Both the position numbers and the translations under genes were made by a program. A DNA stretch of 13,935 nucleotides from Bacteroidota bacterium. GTDB taxonomy: Bacteria; Bacteroidota; Bacteroidia; Bacteroidales; B39-G9. The notes below the pieces were generated by a model. The model did not search any database. It was not told the DNA's origin and was given only the letters and a program-made list of their open reading frames with translations. Below, piece after piece: positions 1 through 8,111 of the stretch. The stretch spans positions 1 through 13,935 of the forward strand of contig QMPG01000045.1 in assembly GCA_003648455.1 (NCBI GenBank). The letters are read 5' to 3'. Within the stretch, counting starts at the first letter, position 1; each line of letters begins with the position of its first letter.

Positions 1-76
1 GATTCTAATAAACCCGTACCTAAATGTCTGTGTACCTCTATTGCACAATCAATAATCTTTTTAGATAATTAATTTT

Positions 77-166
77 TCTTTGTGAAACTTAGTGAGAACT
101 CCGTGTTCCTTTGTGGAATAGCTATATCACAGAGATGCTCAAAGTAAACCCAAAGTTACACAAAGG
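77..166. repeat. Imperfect long inverted repeat with TTTGTG-type arms
   Basis: The left arm (77 to about 116, beginning TCTTTGTGAAACTT) aligns without gaps to the reverse complement of the right arm (about 128-166, ending CACAAAGG), with roughly 28 of 40 positions identical by eye. The pairs TTTGTG/CACAAA and CTTTGTG/CACAGAG mark the two ends. Each arm itself looks like a degenerate repeat of a GTG-containing unit about 10 bases long. This is typical of a dispersed intergenic palindrome; no protein is associated with it here. Confidence 0.55.
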
Positions 167-249
167 TATTTAATACAATTATATTTATTATATCCGGCAC
201 CTCAAAATGAAATTTAGCCTATTATATAGTATTTTTAAACAAAAAAAAA

Positions 250-284
250 TACAAAATTCTTTTATAAATGAAGTAAATTTTGTA
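250..284. repeat. Dyad upstream of the sensor gene
   Basis: TACAAAATT at 250-258 is the exact reverse complement of AATTTTGTA at 276-284, with a 17-base spacer. It ends 32 bases before the start codon at 317. Position and symmetry would suit an operator or a leader hairpin, but both arms are almost pure A/T, so chance is a real alternative. Confidence 0.3.
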
Positions 285-316
285 AATAGCAGCAACAAAA
301 AAACATCGTTAATAAT

Positions 317-3262
317 ATGAAAAATAAAAATAATATAAGTGCAAAGATGCTTTTTTTTATAATAATACCATCAATTATTATATATGCTGCATCAATAGGA
401 TATATTAGTATTACTTCTCAAAAAACAGGCTATAAAGATGCCATAAATATTGTAAAAGTAGTTAATAAAGAGTATTCTTCAATAATTGAAGCAAGATTAA
501 ACAATCACATGGCTAAGGTTAAAACTTTGGTACAATCATTTAAAAAATATAAAAAAATTCCTTTAGAACAAAGGAAACAGATTTTTTCTGATATGTATGA
601 AGGAGTTTTTGAAGCAAACCCTGATTTTATTTGTTTGTGGGATAGTTGGGAATTAAGCGTAGTTGATAGCACATATGATAAGCCTTATGGTAGATATGTT
701 TATGAGTTTTATCGTGAAGGAAGCGAGATAAATAAGAGATTTAGCTATAAAAGTATGGATGGAGATCCACCTGATTATTTAAGAATAAAAGAAGCAGGTA
801 GAGATGCTATTGAAGAACCATATTATTATTCATATACAGGAAAAGAAGAAGACCAAATATTGGAAACAAGTTTAATTGTACCAATGCACGATGATGGTAA
901 GTTCGTTGGTGTTGTTGGTGTTGACATATCACTTGATGTATTTAATGAATTAATTAAAGAGATAAAGCCTTTTGAAAGAAGCTATGCTTATTTATTATCA
1001 AATAAAGGAATTGTTGTAGCTCATAATAAAAGTAGTTATATAGGAAAAAATATTGATAATATTGAGAGCGAAAAAACAGAAAAATTTGAAATATTAAACA
1101 AAATTAAAATAGGAGAAGAGTTTTCATTTACTGATAGAGATAGTACTAATGAAAAGTATTTTTATTCATTTCATCCAATTAATGTTGGGGAAACACAAAC
1201 ACCATGGTCAATTGTTCTTGCTGTGCCAACAAAGGTTATTACAAAACAAGCAAAGAATAATTTTTATGTTTCAATGATTGTTGGTTTATTGGGGCTGTTA
1301 ATAATTGTTTTAATAATTTTGTATATTTCAAAAAGAATAAGTGTTCCATTAACAAAAACAACAGATATACTTCAAAAATTAGCTAAAGGAAAAATCAGCC
1401 ATTCAAATAAGTTGGATATTAAATCGAAAGATGAGCTGGGAAATATGGCTAATTCTGTTAATACTTTGATAGATGGTTTAAATAGTACTGCCGAATTTGC
1501 TCAGAATATTGGGGCAGGTAAATTAGATGAAGAGTTTACTCTGCTTAGTGATGAAGATATTTTAGGAAACTCTCTTCTTGAGATGAGAGAAAGCCTTAAA
1601 CATGCAAAAGAAGAAGAAGAAAAAAGAAAACTTGAAGAAGAAAAACAAAAATGGGCAACTCAAGGATTGGCTCATTTAGGAGATGTAATGAGACAAAATG
1701 CAAATAATATTAAAGAACTTTCTTTTAGTATTATTAGTAACCTTTGTAATTATCTTGATGCAACACAAGGTGCTTTATATATATTAAATGACAATAATGA
1801 GGATGATATTTATTACGAACTAATTTCTGCTATTGCATATGGTAGAGATAAATTATTAAATAAACAATACAGACCGGGAGAAAGTCTTGTAGGACGATGT
1901 GCTCATGAACGTATGACCATTTATATGACTGATTTGCCGGAGGATTATATGAAGATAACATCGGGTATGGGAACAGCTAATCCAACATGTATTTTATTAG
2001 TACCATTATTGTTAAATAATGAGGTTTTTGGTGTTATTGAAATGGCTTCTTTTAGTAAATTAGAGCCTCATAAAATTGAATTTGTCGAAAAGGTTGGTGA
2101 AAGCATAGCATCTACAATTTCGAGTGTAAAAATTAATGAACGAACTGCCATACTATTAGCACAAGCTCAACAACAAGGTGAAGAATTGGCTGCTCAGGAA
2201 GAAGAAATGCGCCAAAACCTTGAAGAGATGCAAGCAACTCAAGAAGAAGCAGCACGTAAAGAATATGAAATGCAAGGGTTAATTCATGCTTTAAATTCTT
2301 CTTGTTTTACGGTAGAGTATGATATGAATGGTTTTATTACCAATCTTAATGATTCGTTTGCTGATTATATTGGAATGCCGAAAGATCGTATTATAGGAAT
2401 CCACCATAAAGATGGTTTTGAATTTAATGAAGATGAGTTAAGAAATTATGATGAGTTTTGGAATGATTTGAAAAATGGTATTACTAAAAAAGAGATTAAC
2501 AAAGTTACTTATAACAACAAAACTCTTTGGTTGTCAGAAACGTACTCCCCAATTTTTGATAAAGAAGATAAAGTTTATAAGGTTTTAAAAATTGCTTTTG
2601 ATATTACTGACCTAAAAATTAAGGTTGACAAACTTGAAAAAAATTTAGGTAAAGTTGGAATTGATGATAAAGAATTAATAAACAAAACCAAAGAATTAGA
2701 ATTAATTAAAAATGAATTAGAGAAAAAGGAGCAAGAACAAGAGAAAATTATTAATGATTTGCAAAAAAAGATTAATGAATTAAATTTATCTAAACCAAAG
2801 CAAAGTAAAGCTGTTGTAAAAAAAGAAAATAAATCAACTCCCTTATTAAATGATCAACTCCTTATTGAATGGAATGATGATTTAGTAATTGGAATATCTG
2901 AGCTTGACCAACAACACATTAAATTAGTAGATATTGTAAATCAAGTGTTTGTTGGGTTTAAAAAAGATAAGGGGAAAAAAGAAATTAAAGAATTAATTAA
3001 GGGCTTATCTGATTATGCTTCTTACCACTTTGCAACTGAGGAAAATTATTTTAAAGAATTTGGCTATGATGATGCAAAAGAGCATATTAAAGAACATAAA
3101 GTATTTATTAAAGAAGTTACTAATTTCCAAAATGATTTTAATAAGGGTAAAGTAAGATTCCTCGACGATTTTATGTCTTTTGTAAAATCATGGATTGTTA
3201 ATCATTTTACTACGGTTGATTCTAAATATGTTGAATTGTTCAATGAAAAAGGACTTTCTTAA
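317..3262 (+). CDS. Membrane sensor protein: Cache-HAMP-GAF-PAS with C-terminal bacteriohemerythrin
   Basis: This is a 981-residue signal protein anchored in the inner membrane. A first transmembrane helix (about 11-31) is followed by a periplasmic double-Cache ligand-binding region (about 40-310), a second helix (about 315-338), and a HAMP domain with a HAMP-like second unit (about 339-430). Next come a charged coiled coil, a GAF domain (about 450-605), a Glu/Gln-rich coiled coil (EEEMRQNLEEMQATQEE), a PAS domain (about 654-765), a long coiled coil (about 765-838) and a hemerythrin domain (about 848-981). All seven expected di-iron ligands are present: H867, H904, E908, H923, H927, H963 and D968, in the motifs DQQH, HFATEE, EHIKEH and HFTTVD. 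Hemerythrin domains bind O2 or sense redox state. No histidine kinase, GGDEF, EAL or methyl-accepting domain follows, so the output is unknown. It stands alone on the + strand and converges on nadR. Confidence 0.9.
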   Translation: MKNKNNISAKMLFFIIIPSIIIYAASIGYISITSQKTGYKDAINIVKVVNKEYSSIIEARLNNHMAKVKTLVQSFKKYKKIPLEQRKQIFSDMYEGVFEANPDFICLWDSWELSVVDSTYDKPYGRYVYEFYREGSEINKRFSYKSMDGDPPDYLRIKEAGRDAIEEPYYYSYTGKEEDQILETSLIVPMHDDGKFVGVVGVDISLDVFNELIKEIKPFERSYAYLLSNKGIVVAHNKSSYIGKNIDNIESEKTEKFEILNKIKIGEEFSFTDRDSTNEKYFYSFHPINVGETQTPWSIVLAVPTKVITKQAKNNFYVSMIVGLLGLLIIVLIILYISKRISVPLTKTTDILQKLAKGKISHSNKLDIKSKDELGNMANSVNTLIDGLNSTAEFAQNIGAGKLDEEFTLLSDEDILGNSLLEMRESLKHAKEEEEKRKLEEEKQKWATQGLAHLGDVMRQNANNIKELSFSIISNLCNYLDATQGALYILNDNNEDDIYYELISAIAYGRDKLLNKQYRPGESLVGRCAHERMTIYMTDLPEDYMKITSGMGTANPTCILLVPLLLNNEVFGVIEMASFSKLEPHKIEFVEKVGESIASTISSVKINERTAILLAQAQQQGEELAAQEEEMRQNLEEMQATQEEAARKEYEMQGLIHALNSSCFTVEYDMNGFITNLNDSFADYIGMPKDRIIGIHHKDGFEFNEDELRNYDEFWNDLKNGITKKEINKVTYNNKTLWLSETYSPIFDKEDKVYKVLKIAFDITDLKIKVDKLEKNLGKVGIDDKELINKTKELELIKNELEKKEQEQEKIINDLQKKINELNLSKPKQSKAVVKKENKSTPLLNDQLLIEWNDDLVIGISELDQQHIKLVDIVNQVFVGFKKDKGKKEIKELIKGLSDYASYHFATEENYFKEFGYDDAKEHIKEHKVFIKEVTNFQNDFNKGKVRFLDDFMSFVKSWIVNHFTTVDSKYVELFNEKGLS

Positions 3263-3281
3263 TATTTTCTATCAAATAAAT

Positions 3282-3308
3282 AAAAAAGGGCTTTATAAGC
3301 CCTTTTTT
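3282..3308. terminator. Bidirectional terminator between convergent genes
   Basis: An A6 run, the stem GGGCTT/AAGCCC (3288-3293 with 3297-3302) around a TAT loop, and a T6 run make a symmetric intrinsic terminator that works in both directions. It lies 20 bases after the sensor stop codon. Its T-run touches the nadR stop codon at 3307-3309, so it closes both converging transcripts. Confidence 0.9.
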
Positions 3309-3849
3309 ATTGTAGTTTAGTTAAGTATTGTTTTGCCTTTTCAAATCTTTCTTTACCTTCTCCTGATATAATTTTGTAGTTAAAATTATAATTCTCTAAT
3401 TCTTTTTTATAAAGATTAAATAATTCGTCTCTTTTGTCTGGATTTTCTCTAACATTATCGGGTTCCCATTCAATATCAGTATTACATAACAAAAATAAAT
3501 CAATCTTGCTTTTTTTAATTTCTTTGTCTAACCATAGAGGATATTTATTATATACAACCTGAAACCATACTTTTGTAATTATTAAATAAGTATCGAAAAA
3601 GATAAATTTGTCAGCATTGCTGTAATCATTATTAAATTCTGAAATTTGTTTTTCCGCAATTTTTATTAAATCTTTATACTCATATTCACGGTTAAGATTT
3701 TCAACATATTCGCGTGCATATTCAGGTACCCAAACTGTTTTATAATATTCGGAGAGCTTTTTGCAAAGAGCTGTTTTACCTGTCGATTCCGGACCTATTA
3801 TTACTATTCGCTTAGAGCGATTTCCGGTTTTTTCATTTCTTTTTTCCAT
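3307..3849 (-). CDS. nadR: NadR-type ribosylnicotinamide kinase (P-loop ATPase domain only)
   Basis: This 180-residue cytoplasmic P-loop kinase matches the C-terminal domain of NadR, which phosphorylates nicotinamide riboside to NMN. Walker A is GPESTGKT (19-26), followed by the family motif WVPEYAREY (40-48), FFDT (84-87), and EWEPDNVRENP (127-137), typical of the NadR kinase lid and substrate region. The repressor helix-turn-helix and the NMN adenylyltransferase domain of enterobacterial NadR are absent, so only the kinase step is encoded; adenylylation must come from another gene. The start at 3849 is the only methionine before Walker A and lies inside the end of pnuC, giving a 46-base overlap that implies co-transcription and probably translational coupling. 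Confidence 0.88.
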   Translation of the reverse strand: MEKRNEKTGNRSKRIVIIGPESTGKTALCKKLSEYYKTVWVPEYAREYVENLNREYEYKDLIKIAEKQISEFNNDYSNADKFIFFDTYLIITKVWFQVVYNKYPLWLDKEIKKSKIDLFLLCNTDIEWEPDNVRENPDKRDELFNLYKKELENYNFNYKIISGEGKERFEKAKQYLTKLQ

Positions 3850-4421
3850 TCAAAATAACCTATTATTGCCAATATTGTATAAACAAGAAACAAGAAACAT
3901 GTTGAATAAAGTCCTTTATATATATACAAACCTAAGGAAACGGCATCAACAATTACCCATATTATCCATTGTTCAATATATTTTTTTGTCAACATCCATG
4001 TAGCAACTATGCTTGCCGATGTTGTAAAAGAATCCCAATATGGTAGGGGAGAATCTGTGTAATTTTTCAGAATAAAGGCAATAAAAATAAACAACACAAA
4101 AGTAATTGCAATTAATAAAAGACTTAATTTTTTTGTTGTGTTTGTAATTTGTATTTGATTAGTATCAGTATTTTTATTTTTACCATGAAGCCAACTATAC
4201 CACCCATAAAAACTTATTACCAGGTAATAAACCTGTAAGCTCATGTCGGCATAAAATTTAGAATAAAAAAATACATAAATATATAGAGCCGATGTTATTA
4301 TGCCAACAGGCCAAAGTAAAATATTCTGTTTTATCGAAAATACAACATATATTAAACCAAAAACAGTACCCAAAAATTCAATATAATTATTTACAAACCA
4401 ATTAAATATGACATCTAACAT
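3804..4421 (-). CDS. pnuC: Nicotinamide riboside transporter PnuC
   Basis: This 205-residue integral membrane protein, the usual length for PnuC, has about seven hydrophobic segments. The conserved aromatic motif FYGWYSWLHG (71-80) holds the WxxW pair (W74, W77) associated with riboside binding. The C-terminal signature around EQW...WVIVDAVSLGLY...GLY (140-171) is also typical. PnuC carriers move vitamin precursors by facilitated diffusion, with trapping by phosphorylation inside the cell. The overlapping kinase downstream (nadR) makes nicotinamide riboside the likely substrate rather than thiamine (PnuT) or riboflavin (PnuX). The leader shows no TPP-box or other riboswitch I can recognise. 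Confidence 0.9.
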   Translation of the reverse strand: MLDVIFNWFVNNYIEFLGTVFGLIYVVFSIKQNILLWPVGIITSALYIYVFFYSKFYADMSLQVYYLVISFYGWYSWLHGKNKNTDTNQIQITNTTKKLSLLLIAITFVLFIFIAFILKNYTDSPLPYWDSFTTSASIVATWMLTKKYIEQWIIWVIVDAVSLGLYIYKGLYSTCFLFLVYTILAIIGYFEWKKEMKKPEIALSE

Positions 4422-4440
4422 GAAATAGAGTTTAGAGAAC

Positions 4441-4466
4441 CTGTCAGAGTGCGAAGCTCCTGACAG
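4441..4466. repeat. Short inverted repeat, CTGTCAG/CTGACAG
   Basis: CTGTCAG (4441-4447) and its reverse complement CTGACAG (4460-4466) enclose a 12-base GC-richer loop, with the stem extendable by one bulge. It lies just upstream of pnuC (start at 4421). It is not followed by a T-run on either strand, so it is more likely a dispersed palindrome than a terminator. Confidence 0.6.
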
Positions 4467-4498
4467 AGTTTAATGTTTAAAGTTTCGAGTTTAATATT

Positions 4499-4632
4499 TT
4501 GAATCATCTCCGAAAAGTGTTTTTCGTCATTGCGAACGGAGTGAAGCAATCTCAACATATTGAATTACAAAGCTATAGATTGCTTCGTTCCTCGCAATGA
4601 CGTGCTTTTTCTACTTTTCTGAGTGGACTCAA
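4499..4632. mobile_element. 134-bp nested palindrome, MITE-like
   Basis: The outer ends are a 20-base inverted repeat: TTGAATCATCTCCGAAAAGT (4499-4518) against the complement of 4613-4632, with 16 of 20 positions matching. Inside lies a second inverted repeat beginning CGTCATTGCGAACGGAGTGA (4525-4552), mirrored at 4577-4602 with a two-base gap. The CGTCATTGCGA...GAAGCAATCT string is a widespread intergenic palindrome in this phylum (recalled, not searched). No open reading frame is present, so it would be non-autonomous. I see no clear target-site duplication. It fills most of the space between the protease stop (4698) and the pnuC start (4421). Confidence 0.6.
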
Positions 4633-4697
4633 GTTTACCACGTTAAATAATTTTTAATTTCATCATCTATGTTATGTGTTAAAATGAATTCAAATTT

Positions 4698-6314
4698 CTA
4701 ATTCTTAATAGTAGTTAGTTTATTATTATACAAAGAAGGATTATCTAAAACTTCAACAGCTTTTTTGAAAATTGGATTTATTTGATTTATCACTTGATAA
4801 TACTCACTAGTTCCCCACAAACTACTTGCAATTAATGCTTTTAGTTGTAATTTAATAACATCCTTAGAAATATTTAATTCTTCTTTGTTTTCTGCGACAC
4901 CTTCTTTTTGTGCATATTTTATGAATTTGTGCAATGTGTTTTCATCAATTTCATACTCGTTGTTATACATTGTAAAGTCAGAATATTGTTTTGTTAATTT
5001 TTTTCTGTTATCGTCAACATATTTGTAAACGAATTTATTAGGAATTCCTTTTCTCCACAAATCAGTATAATAATCTGTTATTTTAGTTGTGTCTATTGGG
5101 ACAAAAATATCAGGCATAATTCCGCCACCACCATAAACACTTCTATGCTTAATTAGAGTTTGATATTTTAAAGAATCTGGAAAATGAATACTGTCTTGAT
5201 TAGTTAATTCTCCATTATTATATCTGTTTATTAAATCCATTCTGTATTCTTTCAATCCATTTTTATATGGCTTTTGTATACATCTTCCTGTCGGAGTATA
5301 GTAATGCGCAATTGTAAGCCTAATCATTGAACCGTCAGGTAAAGGATACTGTCGTTGTACTAAGCCTTTTCCAAACGAACGCCTTCCAACAACAACACCT
5401 CTGTCCCAATCTTGAATAGCACCGGTAACAATTTCGCTGGCAGAAGCTGAGCCCTCATCAACCATTATAACTATTTGTCCATCTTCAAAATCGCCTTTTT
5501 TGGTAGATTTATATTCTTCTTTTGGGTTATTAATACCTTGAGTATAAACTATCATTTTATTATCATCTAAAAACTCATCGGCGAGTTTAATTGCTGTGTT
5601 CATGTAACCTCCGCCGTTGTTTGTTAGGTCGAGAATAATTTTTTTAACATTTTTTTCTTTGAGCTTTTTAAAAGCTTTTTTGTATTCATCCATGCTTGTT
5701 GCAGCAAAACGATTTAGTTTGATATAACCAATCTCATCACTAACCATATAAGCAGCATCAAGACTGAAGATTGGAATTTTATCGCGGGTAATAACAAAGT
5801 CAAGTATTCTTTTTACTCCTTTACGTTTAACTCCAACCGTAACTTTTGTACCTTTTTTACCTCTTAGTAATTTAAATACTTGTGAATTTTTTATTCCTAC
5901 ACCGGCAATGTTTTCACCATCAACAGTAAGAATTCTATCGCCGGCAAGAATACCAACTTTTTTTGAAGGTCCTCCTGATATGGGAGAAACAACCAATAAT
6001 GTATCGTTAAAAATATTGAATTGAATGCCAATACCATCAAAGCTTCCTTGGAGAGGTTCATTCATTTCTTTTACTTCTTTTGCGCTAATATAAATTGAGT
6101 GAGGATCTAAATCTTTTAAAACCTGAACAATAGCATCGTCAACTAACTTTTGTTGATTTACTGTATCAACATAAAAAGTATTAACCAAACCCATAACACG
6201 TCCGAATTTATATATGCCATCGTTAAACGTTTGAGAATAGCTAGTTTGAGATAATGTAAGAAATAATAAGAATAATATTAAATTATTGATTAAAAAGTGA
6301 TTAATTTTTTTCAT
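4698..6314 (-). CDS. S41 family carboxy-terminal processing protease (CtpA/Prc-like)
   Basis: This 538-residue periplasmic serine protease cleaves proteins near their C-termini. A signal peptide covers about 1-28 (ending SYSQ). An N-terminal helical part holds the DLDPHS motif (68-73), followed by a PDZ domain (about 88-165) with the GIGIQF carboxylate-binding loop. The S41 catalytic core (about 180-360) contains LDLTNNGGG (228-236), EGSASASEI (287-295) and SFGKGLVQ (313-320). S291 and K316 are the probable Ser-Lys dyad, 25 residues apart as in Prc and CtpB. A C-terminal helical extension (about 440-538) is common in Bacteroidota members. The gene lies 88 bases downstream of the nucleotidase gene on the same strand with no terminator seen between, so they may be co-transcribed. 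Confidence 0.93.
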   Translation of the reverse strand: MKKINHFLINNLILFLLFLTLSQTSYSQTFNDGIYKFGRVMGLVNTFYVDTVNQQKLVDDAIVQVLKDLDPHSIYISAKEVKEMNEPLQGSFDGIGIQFNIFNDTLLVVSPISGGPSKKVGILAGDRILTVDGENIAGVGIKNSQVFKLLRGKKGTKVTVGVKRKGVKRILDFVITRDKIPIFSLDAAYMVSDEIGYIKLNRFAATSMDEYKKAFKKLKEKNVKKIILDLTNNGGGYMNTAIKLADEFLDDNKMIVYTQGINNPKEEYKSTKKGDFEDGQIVIMVDEGSASASEIVTGAIQDWDRGVVVGRRSFGKGLVQRQYPLPDGSMIRLTIAHYYTPTGRCIQKPYKNGLKEYRMDLINRYNNGELTNQDSIHFPDSLKYQTLIKHRSVYGGGGIMPDIFVPIDTTKITDYYTDLWRKGIPNKFVYKYVDDNRKKLTKQYSDFTMYNNEYEIDENTLHKFIKYAQKEGVAENKEELNISKDVIKLQLKALIASSLWGTSEYYQVINQINPIFKKAVEVLDNPSLYNNKLTTIKN

Positions 6315-6402
6315 CTCTATATATATTTATTTTTTTTAATAATTTGTCCAAAGATATTAATAAAAGTTGAATTTTTCTCGTCTCTAATTTTGTTTAATTG
6401 TA

Positions 6403-7881
6403 TTATTTGATAATTTTTAAATTAACGATTCTTGCTTCAATTTTTGGATTTATTTCCCCCTTTTTTTTACAATAATTAATTAGTAAGTCAACGTCATTTA
6501 ATGCTTTTTCTTGTGAAATAAGTATTTTATTTTTAGATATTTTTTTTAAACCCTCGCCTCCTGAAATAAGGTAGTTTGATAATGCCACAGTATATTTTTT
6601 GTCAAAATTAATAGGGTTCCCGTTAATGTAAATTGAAACTAATTTATTGCTAATGTATTTATAGCTTGCCCCCGATATTTGTAAAAAACTTTCTCTTTTA
6701 TGTTTATCATCATTAAGACTGTTTTCGATAAAATTATAAATATCTTCCCCTGTGAGTTTTACAACACATATTTTATTTCCAAAAGGTAATAATGAATGAG
6801 CATCTTTAAGAGAAAATACACCTTTGTCAACATTTGCACGAATGCCTCCTCCATTTATTAAAGCAATGTCTGAATTATAATAATCACGAAAAGCATCAGT
6901 AATTAAATTACCTGCTTTAGTCTCTTTATATAAATTGCCTTTAATTGGTAAAGGACATAATAATTTGGCAATTGGTTTTGAAAGCTCAGCATTCAATTTA
7001 TTTTTATATTTTTCCTGTAGAATGGCGAGTTCTTTGTTTTCTGCAACTAAAGAGTCTAAAGCATGGACTTCTATTTTTAAAGAAATTTCATCATTAATTT
7101 TATTTAAATCAACTCTCACAACAGAACCCATATTCCCACATGGAGAAACAATTGGGTGCTTGTGAACATAATAAATATTGCTGCTGTTTTCATACTGCTC
7201 TTCAGTTAATATTGCATTTATTTGAGGAAACTCATTAATAAGTTTCTCATTTGTTTTGAGAGAGGTTTGAGTAAGTGCAATAATAATATCGGGGGTTTCA
7301 TTTTTTATTTTCTGCAGAGAATTTTTGCAAGCTTCAAATAAATCTTTTTGAAAAATTTTACCGTCTTGTTTTGTGGTATTCATATTGTCGGTTAAACCAA
7401 TAAAACATATCTTTATTCCGGCTTTTTGTTCAATTATATAAGTGGGTAAATTATTAAATGTATTGTTTTTGTTATCTTTTAAGTTAGATGAAAGCCATTT
7501 AAAGTTTGAAGAATCAACCAACTGTTTTGTAATGTCTGAACCAAAATCAAAGTCATGTTGCCCGAAGTTAGCTATATCTATGGGTATTAAGTTAAATGCT
7601 TCAATCATCGGGAAACCATGATATAATCCACCAAATAAAGTGCCACCTGCAAGGTCACCTCCAAAAACTACAATTGTTTCAGGATTTTCTTTTTTTATTT
7701 TTTCAACAATAGTTTTTAATCTTGCTACGCCTCCTCTTTCTCCCAACTCGTCCCTAACAGGATAAATTTGATGAGCATCATTAAAATATAATATTGTCGC
7801 ATATTTTTCTTTTTTATGTGAACAATTTGAGAATAGCACAATTAAAGTAATACTGAATAATGTAGTTAATATTTTTTTCAT
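6403..7881 (-). CDS. 5'-nucleotidase family lipoprotein with altered metal-binding residues
   Basis: This 492-residue protein has the two-domain UshA/5'-nucleotidase layout: a calcineurin-type metallophosphoesterase domain (about 27-270) and a 5'-nucleotidase C-terminal domain (about 300-475, with GNLITDAF, NGGGIRAN, LLPFGN and SGGEGL). A signal peptide ends in FSNC, so C20 is probably lipidated and the protein is anchored in the envelope facing the periplasm or outside. D35, H37 and D76 (in NDAH and GGD) and the H109/D112 catalytic pair remain. However, the usual GNH Asn is Gln (Q108), the TH motif His is Gln (TQ, Q205), and the GGHSH/Q motif is replaced by LTEEQYE (225-231). By comparison with UshA this removes most of the second metal site. 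The protein may be inactive, use one metal, or have another role. A dead copy of its 5' end lies at 9510-9773. Confidence 0.8.
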   Translation of the reverse strand: MKKILTTLFSITLIVLFSNCSHKKEKYATILYFNDAHQIYPVRDELGERGGVARLKTIVEKIKKENPETIVVFGGDLAGGTLFGGLYHGFPMIEAFNLIPIDIANFGQHDFDFGSDITKQLVDSSNFKWLSSNLKDNKNNTFNNLPTYIIEQKAGIKICFIGLTDNMNTTKQDGKIFQKDLFEACKNSLQKIKNETPDIIIALTQTSLKTNEKLINEFPQINAILTEEQYENSSNIYYVHKHPIVSPCGNMGSVVRVDLNKINDEISLKIEVHALDSLVAENKELAILQEKYKNKLNAELSKPIAKLLCPLPIKGNLYKETKAGNLITDAFRDYYNSDIALINGGGIRANVDKGVFSLKDAHSLLPFGNKICVVKLTGEDIYNFIENSLNDDKHKRESFLQISGASYKYISNKLVSIYINGNPINFDKKYTVALSNYLISGGEGLKKISKNKILISQEKALNDVDLLINYCKKKGEINPKIEARIVNLKIIK

Positions 7882-7984
7882 CTCATTTTTTTTTATATCG
7901 AACTCAGGTTATTTATATTTTAAATTTTATTGTTTTTTTGCAGATGCAGAATCAATATTTGAATTGTCTCTAAATATAAAGAAT

Positions 7985-8016
7985 AAAAAAAGGCTATCAA
8001 AATAGGATAGCCTTTT
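7985..8016 (-). terminator. Intrinsic terminator downstream of the antiporter
   Basis: On the - strand a stem GATAGCCT-class hairpin (7991-7998 pairing exactly with 8006-8013) is followed by a T7 run (7985-7991 read in complement). It lies about 95 bases past the antiporter stop codon and about 100 bases before the nucleotidase start. The sequence is almost the same as the hairpin at 9877-9907. The flanking A and T runs also allow termination on the + strand. Confidence 0.85.
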
Positions 8017-8036
8017 AAAGTCAAAATATTTTAGTA

Positions 8037-8072
8037 TTGAATCCTTTCCGAAAAGTTATCCGTCAGCTGACG
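8037..8072. repeat. 20-base dispersed repeat next to a perfect palindrome
   Basis: TTGAATCCTTTCCGAAAAGT (8037-8056) matches the left end of the 134-bp element at 4499-4518 in 18 of 20 positions and in the same orientation. Four bases later CGTCAGCTGACG (8061-8072) is a perfect 12-base palindrome, a different core from the one at 4525-4602. This may be one end of a related element whose other end has decayed; I could not define a convincing partner end in 8073-8111. Confidence 0.55.
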
Positions 8073-8111
8073 AATTGAAACCTAATAGATTTTTTTGTAG
8101 TACTCTCTGAA

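Larger units (their letters stand above)
1..316. other. Gene-free left edge, AT-rich
   Basis: I see no convincing coding region here. The stretch contains one long imperfect inverted repeat (77-166) and a shorter dyad (250-284), both listed separately. Bases 167-249 are plain AT-rich sequence. No clear match to a Bacteroidota promoter was found in front of the gene starting at 317; the closest string, TAAATTTTG at 274-282, has one base too many between the TA and TTTG parts. Confidence 0.6.

Noticed and set aside
3761..4003. Open frame on the + strand across the pnuC/nadR junction
   Set aside because: It lies wholly antisense to two well-recognised genes and shows no motif.
4422..4500. Possible riboswitch (TPP or NAD+ type) in the pnuC leader
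   Set aside because: I found no conserved boxes of either class; the region is explained by short palindromes.
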